This document shows, one piece after another, positions 1-5,726 of a stretch of 9,111 nucleotides of DNA. Source of the stretch: Firmicutes bacterium UBA1065 (GTDB lineage Bacteria; Bacillota; Clostridia; Tissierellales; Sedimentibacteraceae); the NCBI GenBank assembly GCA_002316225.1, contig DCDC01000069.1:1-9111 (forward strand). Reading direction: 5' to 3'. Position 1 is the stretch's first letter. The number at the start of each line of letters is the position of its first letter. A program made the position numbers and the translations under genes. The notes beneath the pieces are model-generated. The model saw only the letters and a list, made by a program, of their open reading frames with translations. It did not search any database and was not told where the DNA came from.

Positions 1-170
1 CCATCCCGGCTGATTAAATCCAAAATCAGTTTTATGGTGGTTGTTTTTCCGGCTCCGTTTTCCCCTATAAAACCCATTATGCTGCCCTTGGGAAGGGCGA
101 TGTTGATATTGTCTAACATAAAATCCTTGTAGACCTTTGTTACATTTTCCAGTTTCAATGCGTATTCCAT
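1..170 (-). CDS. ABC transporter ATP-binding protein, N-terminal part (cut by window edge)
   Basis: This is the first 56 codons of an ABC ATPase; the rest lies beyond position 1. The ATPase would power transport by a membrane partner that is not in the window. The visible residues start MEYALKLENVTKVYKDF, the usual first strand of these domains. They contain a clear Walker A loop, GENGAGKT, at residues 36-43, followed by TTIKLILDLI. The start ATG is at 170, one base after the stop of the GntR gene, with an AAGGAG-type ribosome binding site inside the end of that gene, so the two are translationally coupled. A GntR repressor of the YtrA type directly before an ABC ATPase is the known ytrAB-like arrangement, often induced by cell-wall or peptide stress. 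That induction is known for the family and is not shown here. The substrate is unknown. Family assignment is firm; export is inferred. Confidence 0.92.
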   Translation of the reverse strand, partial: MEYALKLENVTKVYKDFMLDNINIALPKGSIMGFIGENGAGKTTTIKLILDLISRD

Positions 171-171
171 T

Positions 172-546
172 TCATTCTCCTTCATATAGCAAAGTAATCA
201 TTTCAATCAATTCGTCCAGCTTCAAACCGCATTCCTTTGACAACTTAAGTATTTCCTGCATGTGGTTTTCTATCTCCTTAAGATGCTGTTCTTTTATCAA
301 TTCGATATTTTTGCCTGCCACAAAACTCCCTTTTCCGGTGAAGGAAACAATGAATCCTTCCCTTTCAAGTTCGTCGTAGGCCCGTTTTGTTGTAATTACG
401 CTGATTCTCAGCTCCTTGGCAAGCAGCCGCATGGAAGGCAGGGCTTCCCCTTCTTTCAACTGACCTGAAATAATCATGGATTTTATTTGGGAAACTATTT
501 GCTCGTAAATCGGTTGGCCGCTGGAATTACTAATTATTATATTCAT
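172..546 (-). CDS. GntR-family transcriptional repressor, YtrA subfamily
   Basis: The gene encodes a small DNA-binding regulator of about 124 residues. Residues 12-76 form the GntR winged helix: PIYEQIVSQIKSMI, then GEALPSMRLLAKELRIS, then TTKRAYDELEREGFI and the wing GKGSFV. Only about 48 helical residues follow, with no FadR or UTRA effector domain. This short tail is the mark of the YtrA subfamily, whose members sit with ABC transporter genes, as this one does. An ATG at 558 would add four residues. The ATG at 546 is preferred because GGTGA lies 5-6 bases before it and because 558 would be only about 11 bases from the predicted transcription start. The gene's promoter overlaps a perfect palindrome (565-585), so it probably represses itself and the ABC gene. 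The inducer is unknown. Confidence 0.9.
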   Translation of the reverse strand: MNIIISNSSGQPIYEQIVSQIKSMIISGQLKEGEALPSMRLLAKELRISVITTKRAYDELEREGFIVSFTGKGSFVAGKNIELIKEQHLKEIENHMQEILKLSKECGLKLDELIEMITLLYEGE

Positions 547-564
547 CTTCATCACCATCTATAA

Positions 565-585
565 TGTATATATTCATTATATACA
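565..585. promoter_or_regulatory. Palindromic operator of the GntR/ABC operon
   Basis: Two perfect 8-base arms, TGTATATA (565-572) and TATATACA (578-585), flank a 5-base centre. Allowing one mismatch, the arms extend to 12 bases. The palindrome covers the -10 box of the GntR promoter, where a bound dimer would block RNA polymerase. GntR regulators bind such AT-rich inverted repeats in their own promoters. That this is the site for this GntR protein is inferred from position and symmetry. Confidence 0.7.
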
Positions 586-603
586 ATATATTAACTTTGT
601 CAA
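576..603 (-). promoter_or_regulatory. Sigma-A promoter of the GntR/ABC operon
   Basis: On the minus strand there is a perfect -35 TTGACA (598-603), a 16-base spacer and a perfect -10 TATAAT (576-581). Transcription should start near 569, giving a short leader before the ATG at 546. A consensus promoter with an operator over its -10 box suits a gene set that is tightly repressed and strongly induced. Confidence 0.8.
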
Positions 604-629
604 CATGTTTTTTTAAAAAAATTATTGTA

Positions 630-657
630 TTGATTTTCATAGTTTTGATGATAAAAT
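630..657 (+). promoter_or_regulatory. Possible promoter for the molybdopterin lipoprotein gene
   Basis: TTGATT (630-635), a 16-base spacer and TAAAAT (652-657) lie about 75 bases before the start of the plus-strand gene. The -35 matches four of six consensus bases and the -10 five of six. The 559-732 gap is very AT-rich and gives other weaker matches, so this is only the best candidate. Confidence 0.3.
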
Positions 658-732
658 TGAACATATTAATATTTATCAGTAATACCTGTGTCTGCCTGAC
701 ACTGGCAAAAAAAGAAGGAGTGTAAAACTATT

Positions 733-1440
733 ATGACTTATAAACAACACATCGAGTATCTGCATGAACTTAAGCAAAAGATCATGCTGCACAGACATAG
801 ATTGACGGTTATCCTGACGCTGGTATTCCTGCTTGGAACACTGGCATCCGGCTGCGCTGCGGGAGAAACCAACGCGACAAGCCCGGACACACCAACCGGA
901 GACACCATTGTGGTAACAATAACCGATCCGCCTGACGAGCTGGAGCCCATCGTTGTACCAACTATGCCTGATGTTATTCCCCCCTACCTGGGAGTTGATC
1001 CGGAGACCGGTCTGATAATGACCGGTACACCTGTATTGGTCGATTTCGACACCTACCGCCTCAAGGTGAGCGGTAAGGTGGACCAGGAGCTGAGCCTGAC
1101 CTATGATGATTTGCGGCGCATGCCAAAACTGACTGCTACCCCGACATTGGAATGCGTGGGGTATTTCAAGGACGTTGCTACCTGGTCGGGTGCATCCCTC
1201 AAGACAATCCTCGAGATGGCAAAGGTACAGCCTGAGGGCACCAGGGTTGTCTTTAAGGGCGCTGACGGCTACCAAATCTCTATGATTCTGGAGAATGCCC
1301 TTGCCCCTGAAAACTTCCTTGCCTACGAATTGGAGGGCAAGACACTTCCGGTGCTGCAAGGATTTCCGCTTCGGGTAGTCATCCCCAGTTATGACGGGGC
1401 CGTATGGGTCAAGTGGCTGCTTGAGATAGTAGTGGAATAA
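733..1440 (+). CDS. Lipoprotein with oxidoreductase molybdopterin-binding (sulfite oxidase-type) domain
   Basis: This is a 235-residue exported lipoprotein. A hydrophobic stretch (residues 24-37) ends in the lipobox LASGC, with Cys41 as the predicted lipid-anchored residue. A Pro/Thr/Asp-rich linker (44-85) follows. Residues about 100-235 match the PF00174 fold of the sulfite oxidase/MsrP (YedY) group: LKVSGKV and LSLTYDDLRRMP, then LECVGY with Cys141 as the likely molybdenum ligand, WSGASLKTIL, FPLRVVIPSYDGAVWVKWL and a C-terminal LEIVVE. The family carries a molybdopterin cofactor and does oxo-transfer chemistry; the substrate is unknown. No dimerisation domain, heme domain or partner subunit is present. 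The ATG at 733 has GAAGGAG 12 bases upstream, rather far. Met18 (784) would give a tidier signal peptide but lacks a good ribosome site. G+C is about 55% in sampled lines, far above the neighbours, suggesting acquisition from another genome. Confidence 0.88.
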   Translation: MTYKQHIEYLHELKQKIMLHRHRLTVILTLVFLLGTLASGCAAGETNATSPDTPTGDTIVVTITDPPDELEPIVVPTMPDVIPPYLGVDPETGLIMTGTPVLVDFDTYRLKVSGKVDQELSLTYDDLRRMPKLTATPTLECVGYFKDVATWSGASLKTILEMAKVQPEGTRVVFKGADGYQISMILENALAPENFLAYELEGKTLPVLQGFPLRVVIPSYDGAVWVKWLLEIVVE

Positions 1441-1491
1441 TTTGCTTGCCTTCAGGGCAATAGGAGCACTAATTTTTGAGAGGGTAATTAA

Positions 1492-2289
1492 ATGAAAGAC
1501 TTGGAGAAAAAATTCGAAGAACAAAAAAAACCGACTTCAAAATCTTACGTTGATGTGAATTCTAAAATCATTGACAAATGGATTGAGGAGGGTTGGGAAT
1601 GGGGACAGCCCATAAGCCACGAAGTATTTGAAAGGGCCAAAAACGGTGATTGGTTTGTTTTGCTGACACCCACAAAACCTGTACCCAGGGAATGGTTTTG
1701 TTACTTTAAGGACGCCCAAATCCTGGGACTTGCTTGCGGAGGTGGCCAGCAGATGCCGATTTTCGCTGCCTTGGGTGCAAAATGTACCGTCCTGGATTAT
1801 TCGGAAAAACAACTCGCAAGCGAAATAGAGGTTGCCGAAAGAGAAAATTACGAGATAAAAACCATAAGGGCGGACATGTCAAAATCCTTACCCTTTGAGG
1901 ATGAATCCTTTGATTTGATTTTTCATCCCGTGTCTAATTGCTATATCGAGGATGTGCTTCCTGTATGGAAGGAATGCTACAGGGTTTTGAAAAAGGGGGG
2001 TATATTATTGGCAGGTTTGGATAACGGAATTAATTATATATTCGATGATGATGAAACAAAAGTTGTAAGGGGCCTTCCCTTTAATCCATTGAAAGACGAA
2101 GAGCTTTACCGGCTTTCCATGGAGAAGGACTGGGGTCTTCAGTTTTCTCATTCCATCGAGGAGCAAATAGGCGGGCAGTTGAAAGCAGGTTTTGTTTTAG
2201 TGGATATCTATGAAGATACCAACGGTTACGGAAGGCTTCATGAACTGAAAGTACCTACCTTTTATGCAACAAATGCGATTAAAAAATAA
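1492..2289 (+). CDS. Class I SAM-dependent methyltransferase
   Basis: This is a 265-residue cytoplasmic methyltransferase with a Rossmann-type SAM-binding core. Motif I is ILGLACGGGQQ (residues 77-87), the SAM-binding glycine loop in the form typical of Methyltransf_11-like proteins. Motif II, CTVLDYSEKQL, ends its strand at Asp102, which should bind the SAM ribose. The SLPFEDESFDLIFHPVSNCYIED segment and VLKKGGILLAG are later core strands. About 70 residues precede the core (with WEWGQPIS) and may help recognise the substrate, which cannot be told from sequence. A GAGAGGG ribosome site sits 7 bases before the ATG. The gene lies 51 bases after the molybdopterin lipoprotein on the same strand and could share its transcript, but its composition is like the rest of the window, so a functional link is doubtful. 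It is followed by a terminator. Confidence 0.9.
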   Translation: MKDLEKKFEEQKKPTSKSYVDVNSKIIDKWIEEGWEWGQPISHEVFERAKNGDWFVLLTPTKPVPREWFCYFKDAQILGLACGGGQQMPIFAALGAKCTVLDYSEKQLASEIEVAERENYEIKTIRADMSKSLPFEDESFDLIFHPVSNCYIEDVLPVWKECYRVLKKGGILLAGLDNGINYIFDDDETKVVRGLPFNPLKDEELYRLSMEKDWGLQFSHSIEEQIGGQLKAGFVLVDIYEDTNGYGRLHELKVPTFYATNAIKK

Positions 2290-2295
2290 GGTCAC

Positions 2296-2331
2296 AAAAA
2301 GCCGTCCCAAATTTATAAGGGGCGGTTTTTT
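2296..2331. terminator. Bidirectional rho-independent terminator
   Basis: The stem CCGTCCC (2302-2308) pairs with GGGGCGG (2318-2324), with one G-T pair and a loop of about nine bases. It is flanked by A5 on the left and T6 on the right, so it can work in both directions. It ends the plus-strand methyltransferase and the converging minus-strand cobO gene, whose stop codon lies in the T run. Confidence 0.88.
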
Positions 2332-2845
2332 AGTGATCTATTCCGTCTCTGGATGTTACTCCCTTACTGTAATAATGCTTTACTTCAACCATTTGGGTTA
2401 CCAGGTCAGCCATTTCAATGAGCTCCCCGGGTGCATACCTGCCAGTGAGAACAACTTCAACATTTTGTTTTTTATTCTTTAAAGCATTGATTACATCGGA
2501 AACACTTAAGAGCTTAAAATAAAGGGCTATGTTAATTTCATCAAGAATTATAAGGTCGTATTCTCCCTTTGACATAAGAAGGCTGCATTCGTCCAGGCCT
2601 TTTCTTGCCGCTTCTTTATCTTCTTCCTCAGGGTTTTCTATTATAAAACAGCCTCTGCCGAACTGCTTTATGACAATATTACTTATATAATTTTCTATCT
2701 TGGTTTCATTGTAGCGCATGTTTTTCACAAACTGCCCGATGAATACCTTTTTGCCCGCCAAGGCTGCTCGAATGGCTAAACCGAAGGCAGCGGTCGTTTT
2801 TCCTTTCCCGTTTCCCGTGTAGATATGGATATATCCTTTCTCCAT
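2330..2845 (-). CDS. cobO: Corrinoid (cob(I)yrinic acid a,c-diamide) adenosyltransferase, CobO/CobA/BtuR type
   Basis: This enzyme moves the adenosyl group of ATP onto the reduced cobalt of a corrinoid, giving the coenzyme B12 form, in the cytoplasm. At 171 residues it matches the short clostridial version of the family. It shows the P-loop GNGKGKTT (residues 11-18), VFIGQFVK (34-41), FGRGCFI (62-68), the Walker B-like DLIILDEIN (97-105), VVLTGRYAP, and the C-terminal EVKHYYSKGVTSRDGID, all typical of CobO. It is not the unrelated PduO or EutT type. The ATG at 2845 follows a strong GGGGGAAGGA site. It starts 10 bases after the EamA transporter gene ends, so the two are one operon. No other cobalamin gene and no cobalamin riboswitch lies nearby, so it probably serves salvage or supplies B12-dependent enzymes elsewhere in the genome. 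Confidence 0.95.
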   Translation of the reverse strand: MEKGYIHIYTGNGKGKTTAAFGLAIRAALAGKKVFIGQFVKNMRYNETKIENYISNIVIKQFGRGCFIIENPEEEDKEAARKGLDECSLLMSKGEYDLIILDEINIALYFKLLSVSDVINALKNKKQNVEVVLTGRYAPGELIEMADLVTQMVEVKHYYSKGVTSRDGIDH

Positions 2846-2855
2846 TCCTTCCCCC

Positions 2856-3746
2856 TTATTTAATCTTTATTGGTCTTCCCTTGAAAGCAGTGGTAATGTA
2901 TACGCCCGTAAAGACAAAAATTCCTCCAATTATTTGCACCCATGTTATTTCACGCCCCATGGCCCAGCTTATAAGGGCGGTGAAAACGGGGTTTAAGTTC
3001 AAAAATATCCCTGTTTTGGCAGCCCCGATTTCCCTGACTCCTATGTTCCATAAAACGAAGGACAGCATGGACGGGAAAATGGCTATATATATAACGGCTA
3101 CCAAGGCAAAGGTGCTCATATTTAAATAAGAAACACCGGTATTCATGGCAAAGGGAAACAAGAATAAAGCCGAAACAAGTCCGGATACTCCCGTAGAAGT
3201 AATGGGAGGTACACTCGTCAGTTTCTTCCCTATCATTGAATATAGGGTCCAACAAATCACAGCAGCAATTATCAACAAGTCTCCCTTGTTATAGTCAGTG
3301 GTTAAGGTCTGAAGTATATGGCCCTTTGTTAAAACGATCAATACGCCTAAGAATGAAATAATGATTCCAAAGATATGGTACTTAGTAACTTTCTCCTTTA
3401 AATAAATAGCCGATACCAAGGCCATTAAGCCCGGATTAAAGGAATTGACCAAGGCTGCATTAAGGGGTGATGTGTAAGAAAGAGCATAATAGAGCAGCAT
3501 ATTATAGCCTGTTACCCCAAATACAGCTAAGCCCAAAATTTTGGGCCATTGTCTTATAACTTCTTTCCAATCGGGTTTTTCTAATTTGTGGCTTAAGACC
3601 AGGAGAATGATGGATGCAATCAACCACCTTAAGAAAACAAGCCCAACCGGGGTCAGCTCCATGACAACCAAAGAGCCGAATATATAATTGCCTGACCAAA
3701 ATAAGACACATAATATTAAAAGAATCCAAACCTGATATTTCTTCAA
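2856..3746 (-). CDS. EamA/DMT-family transporter (TTG start)
   Basis: This is a 296-residue inner-membrane protein with about ten membrane helices in two repeated five-helix EamA halves (roughly residues 7-140 and 155-288). Family marks are FWSGNYIFG in helix 1, YALSYTSPLNAALVNSFNPGL around helix 4, LKEKVT before helix 5, and the matching LNLNPVFTALISW in the second half. A basic tail (KGRPIKIK) ends the protein on the expected cytoplasmic side. The family exports or imports small metabolites such as amino acids; the substrate here is unknown. The start codon is TTG (3744-3746), chosen because GGAG sits 8 bases upstream and the reading begins with a normal MKKYQVWILL helix; there is no nearby in-frame ATG. 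It is the first gene of an operon with cobO. That pairing might hint at a corrinoid-related substrate, but this is weak. Confidence 0.92.
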   Translation of the reverse strand: MKKYQVWILLILCVLFWSGNYIFGSLVVMELTPVGLVFLRWLIASIILLVLSHKLEKPDWKEVIRQWPKILGLAVFGVTGYNMLLYYALSYTSPLNAALVNSFNPGLMALVSAIYLKEKVTKYHIFGIIISFLGVLIVLTKGHILQTLTTDYNKGDLLIIAAVICWTLYSMIGKKLTSVPPITSTGVSGLVSALFLFPFAMNTGVSYLNMSTFALVAVIYIAIFPSMLSFVLWNIGVREIGAAKTGIFLNLNPVFTALISWAMGREITWVQIIGGIFVFTGVYITTAFKGRPIKIK

Positions 3747-3789
3747 TTTAATCTCTCCATATAACTTTTTTCTTTAGTATTTCTACATT

Positions 3790-3818
3790 ATTCTATATTA
3801 ACAACCAATCAAATGCAA
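3790..3818 (-). promoter_or_regulatory. Possible promoter of the eamA-cobO operon
   Basis: On the minus strand, TTGCAT (3813-3818), a 17-base spacer and TAGAAT (3790-3795) lie about 45 bases before the TTG start. The -10 matches five of six consensus bases; the -35 is weak. The AT-rich stretch makes chance matches likely. Confidence 0.3.
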
Positions 3819-3837
3819 TATTTTGAAACCCCAAAAT

Positions 3838-3907
3838 GTCATCCTGAGTGCATACCAAGGATCTCATAGAAAACATGGGATTCTTCAGGCTTCGCCTTCT
3901 GAATGAC
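3838..3907 (+). repeat. Degenerate copy (A) of the GTCATCCTGAG palindromic repeat
   Basis: This 70-base element begins GTCATCCTGAG and ends TTCTGAATGAC, the inverted ends of the repeat family found three more times in the window. The middle has diverged: GCGAAGCG is replaced by TGCATACC, while AAGGATCTCAT and GGATTCTTC remain. It lies in the 250-base gap between the eamA promoter and the small membrane gene ending at 3997. The rest of that gap holds a weak terminator and otherwise AT-rich DNA with nothing I can name. It is probably an old copy. Confidence 0.8.
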
Positions 3908-3928
3908 AAATGTTTTTATTTTTGCATT

Positions 3929-3959
3929 AAAAAAGCGGTTCTATATGAAGTAAAAACCG
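3929..3959 (-). terminator. Weak terminator-like hairpin after the small membrane protein gene
   Basis: On the minus strand CGGTT (3955-3959) pairs with AACCG (3936-3940) across a loop of about 14 bases, and a T6 run follows shortly after (3929-3934). The stem is only five pairs, so it is a modest candidate, but it is placed right for the operon ending at 3997. Confidence 0.4.
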
Positions 3960-3996
3960 TCTCAGGAAAATGCCAGCAACAAGAACCGACCCAAGA

Positions 3997-4248
3997 TTAT
4001 TTTTCGCGGTATTTAAAAAATATTATCAGTTGTGTCACCGTAGGTATGTTAGCAATTATGAAAACACAAAAGAGTATCAGGTATGATGATGTCATGTTTC
4101 TGGTATAAATAACCAAAAAAATCGAAACAACAAAGGATAGTATTGCAACCATCAAACCAAAAAACTTTGTTTTCTGTTTTGCAACGTATATCAAAACTAA
4201 GCATAATAAGGCTATTATAGATAACCATATCCATGTTGTGGTCGTCAT
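3997..4248 (-). CDS. Small three-helix membrane protein of unknown function
   Basis: This is an 83-residue hydrophobic protein that I do not recognise. Three membrane helices are predicted by eye: residues 6-23 (WIWLSIIALLCLVLIYVA), 29-48 and 55-77. A short basic loop (KQKTK) follows the first and a basic tail (KYREK) ends the protein. The ATG at 4248 has an AAGGA site about 10 bases upstream, a little far. The gene starts 27 bases after the DUF2007 gene on the same strand, so they are likely cotranscribed. The clean helix pattern and operon position argue that it is real rather than a chance frame. It could be an accessory subunit of the membrane protein encoded at 4590-5480, but nothing in the sequence proves this. 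Confidence 0.7.
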   Translation of the reverse strand: MTTTTWIWLSIIALLCLVLIYVAKQKTKFFGLMVAILSFVVSIFLVIYTRNMTSSYLILFCVFIIANIPTVTQLIIFFKYREK

Positions 4249-4275
4249 TTCTTTTCAGTCCTTTTTTTAATCATG

Positions 4276-4503
4276 CTATTCCGGTTCATTTTCCGGTTTC
4301 AGCAGTTCTTTTGCAAGTTCAACCATGTCTGAAGGCACGTAAATGTCGATTCCGAACATGTTTGCACCTGTGTATATTTCCATAAGTTCCCCGGTCCCTT
4401 TTGATTTTTTCAACACAGGTATACCGTAGGATTTTAGTTTTGAAATAATTATTTCGGCTTCAATGGTGTTAAGATTGGAAACCAATAATTTCTCATGGGA
4501 CAT
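4276..4503 (-). CDS. DUF2007 domain protein (putative signal-transducing protein)
   Basis: This is a 75-residue soluble protein that fits the DUF2007 family from end to end: KLLVSNLNTIEAEIIISKLKSYGIPVL is the strand-helix-strand opening, a glycine-rich middle follows, and it closes with the IDIYVPSDMVELAKELL strand and helix. The family has a ferredoxin-like, PII-resembling fold and is labelled putative signal transducing, but its ligand and partner are unknown. The ATG at 4503 is preceded by GGCGGGG, 6 bases away, a weak ribosome site. It is 86 bases downstream of the four-helix membrane protein and 27 bases upstream of the small membrane protein, so a three-gene unit is plausible. The acidic tail (KPENEPE) is likely disordered. 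Confidence 0.82.
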   Translation of the reverse strand: MSHEKLLVSNLNTIEAEIIISKLKSYGIPVLKKSKGTGELMEIYTGANMFGIDIYVPSDMVELAKELLKPENEPE

Positions 4504-4589
4504 GATTTACCCCGCCTTTCCAAAGGGCATTAACATTTTCATCAATCAGTATATCAAATAAAATCTTGACTGGCAACAGGAATTTGGTC

Positions 4590-5480
4590 TTAAAAAATGC
4601 CCGGTATGTACTTAGCTATCTGTATGCCTATGACAAAGGATGCTGCATTGGCAAGGAAAGCATACAATACGGCATAAGCCCTCCTGCCTAATCTGCCGTT
4701 AGAGTCTTTAGTCAGGAGGTTGGCATACACGCCGGCTTCAATAATAAACACGATGATTTCCGCCAGGAAATAGGATAATAGAAAAGCCAGCCCTCCATAA
4801 TAGTAGTTTACCGTATTAAGGATAATATTAAGTATTGTTTGGGTTGCAACATTGGTTATAAAAATAATTCTAAGATGTTTCTTTGCACTGTAGGCAAACA
4901 GCAGGGCAACCAAAACTTCAATTGCGATGGTTGCAATTATCCTTAAGATTAAGGAAAGAATTTCTTTAGAAAAATTATAATTTTTTACTGCCACGATTCC
5001 TTCAAAGGTAGACGAGGTTTCAAGTTCTATATTGCTTGCATCAACCTTGTAGTAGGAGGCAAAGGCATACCTTTCATATATGCCGCTGACTGCAAAACTG
5101 TCGGTCTCAGGAAAATAAATTAATATTTTGAATTTCTGAGGAGGATAATAGGTCCATCGAAATTCCGAGGTTTCGGTACAGTCTTTAAAGAACTGGAGGA
5201 AGTAGTATCCGTCCTTATCCCGGTAATCAACGAATTTTTTCCAGATTTCGTAACCTTCCTGGGCTTCCGAATACCTTTCGTCTCCCTTGAACTTTCCCAC
5301 TGCGCTGTAGGGACCCGTTGATGATGTTTCGGACAGCAAGGTCACATGGTAGGTTTTACCTTCGAGACCTTCAAAACTTATTATGACTGAAGGTTTTGGT
5401 CCTATATCCCCATAGGCAATAGAGGGCACGAGAATAAATATTGTTATAACCAACAGCATTATTAATATCTTCTTTTTCAT
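4590..5480 (-). CDS. Conserved hypothetical protein: signal peptide, extracytoplasmic domain, four membrane helices
   Basis: This is a 296-residue protein of unknown function. The start at 5480 is chosen over an in-frame ATG at 5531 because AAGGAG lies 5 bases upstream and the protein then opens with a classic signal peptide, MKKKILIMLLV...SIAYG, cleaved before Asp25. The mature protein begins DIGPKPSVIISFEGLEGKTYHVTLLS. I recall that opening from uncharacterised Firmicute proteins, but this was not checked against a database. Residues 25-170 form a strand-rich outside domain with many aromatic residues (YYFLQFF, RWTYYPP, IYFPET). Four membrane helices follow at about 171-197, 203-223, 229-255 and 267-289. 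No catalytic motif is visible. Similar layouts occur in surface sensors and transporter accessory proteins. DUF2007 and a mini membrane protein follow on the same strand. Copy B of the repeat lies directly upstream. Confidence 0.82.
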   Translation of the reverse strand: MKKKILIMLLVITIFILVPSIAYGDIGPKPSVIISFEGLEGKTYHVTLLSETSSTGPYSAVGKFKGDERYSEAQEGYEIWKKFVDYRDKDGYYFLQFFKDCTETSEFRWTYYPPQKFKILIYFPETDSFAVSGIYERYAFASYYKVDASNIELETSSTFEGIVAVKNYNFSKEILSLILRIIATIAIEVLVALLFAYSAKKHLRIIFITNVATQTILNIILNTVNYYYGGLAFLLSYFLAEIIVFIIEAGVYANLLTKDSNGRLGRRAYAVLYAFLANAASFVIGIQIAKYIPGIF

Positions 5481-5537
5481 ATATGCTCCTTCACCTGCAT
5501 TATTGTGGTTCCCTGCCTGACAGAAAATCATTATTTA

Positions 5538-5597
5538 TCATCCTGAGCGAAGCGAAGAATCTCAAGAGATCCTTCGGGCTAAAGCCCTCAGGATGAC
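5538..5597 (+). repeat. Palindromic dispersed repeat, copy B
   Basis: This 60-base element has inverted ends (TCATCCTGAG / CTCAGGATGA), an inner ATCTC-AA-GAGAT hairpin extended by GAAG/CTTC with one mismatch, and a second small hairpin GGGCT-AA-AGCCC. It sits in the 246-base gap between the HAD gene's end and the signal-peptide membrane gene. It differs from copy D at 1 of 45 shared positions and from copy C at 6 of 60. In RNA it would fold strongly and might act as an end-of-message barrier. No transposase is present, so it would have to move in trans. Confidence 0.92.
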
Positions 5598-5652
5598 ACT
5601 ATGGGATATTCATAGCAATGACATTTACTAAAATTTATAGCATGACACGATT

Positions 5653-5713
5653 GTCATCCTGAGCGAAGCGAAGGATCTTATGAGATTCTTCGGGCTTAAG
5701 CCCTCAGAATGAC
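5653..5713 (+). repeat. Palindromic dispersed repeat, copy C
   Basis: This 61-base copy begins GTCATCCTGAG and ends CCTCAGAATGAC, 55 bases after copy B and in the same orientation. It begins 14 bases beyond the stop codon of the HAD gene, so on that transcript it forms a hairpin just after the coding region and may protect or end the message. No T run follows on the minus strand, so it is not a standard rho-independent terminator. Confidence 0.92.
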
Positions 5714-5726
5714 AATTAAAAAAGCT

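Noticed and set aside
676..1524. Long open frame of 282 codons on the minus strand opposite the molybdopterin gene
   Set aside because: It has no recognisable domain and is explained by the high G+C of the plus-strand gene, which has a lipobox and a full conserved domain.
3747..3837. Cobalamin riboswitch before the eamA-cobO operon
   Set aside because: The leader is under 100 bases, AT-rich and without a B12-box-like segment; a cobalamin riboswitch needs about 200 bases.
3848..4108. Plus-strand open frame of 86 codons
   Set aside because: It begins inside the decayed repeat, lacks a ribosome site, and runs antisense to the better supported three-helix protein.
5480..5531. Upstream ATG at 5531 for the signal-peptide membrane protein
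   Set aside because: It would put 17 polar residues before a clean signal peptide, and the ATG at 5480 has a near-perfect AAGGAG site.
5538..5713. Two-unit CRISPR array formed by copies B and C
   Set aside because: The units are about 60 bases, imperfect and found singly elsewhere in the window, with no cas gene; this is a dispersed repeat family.
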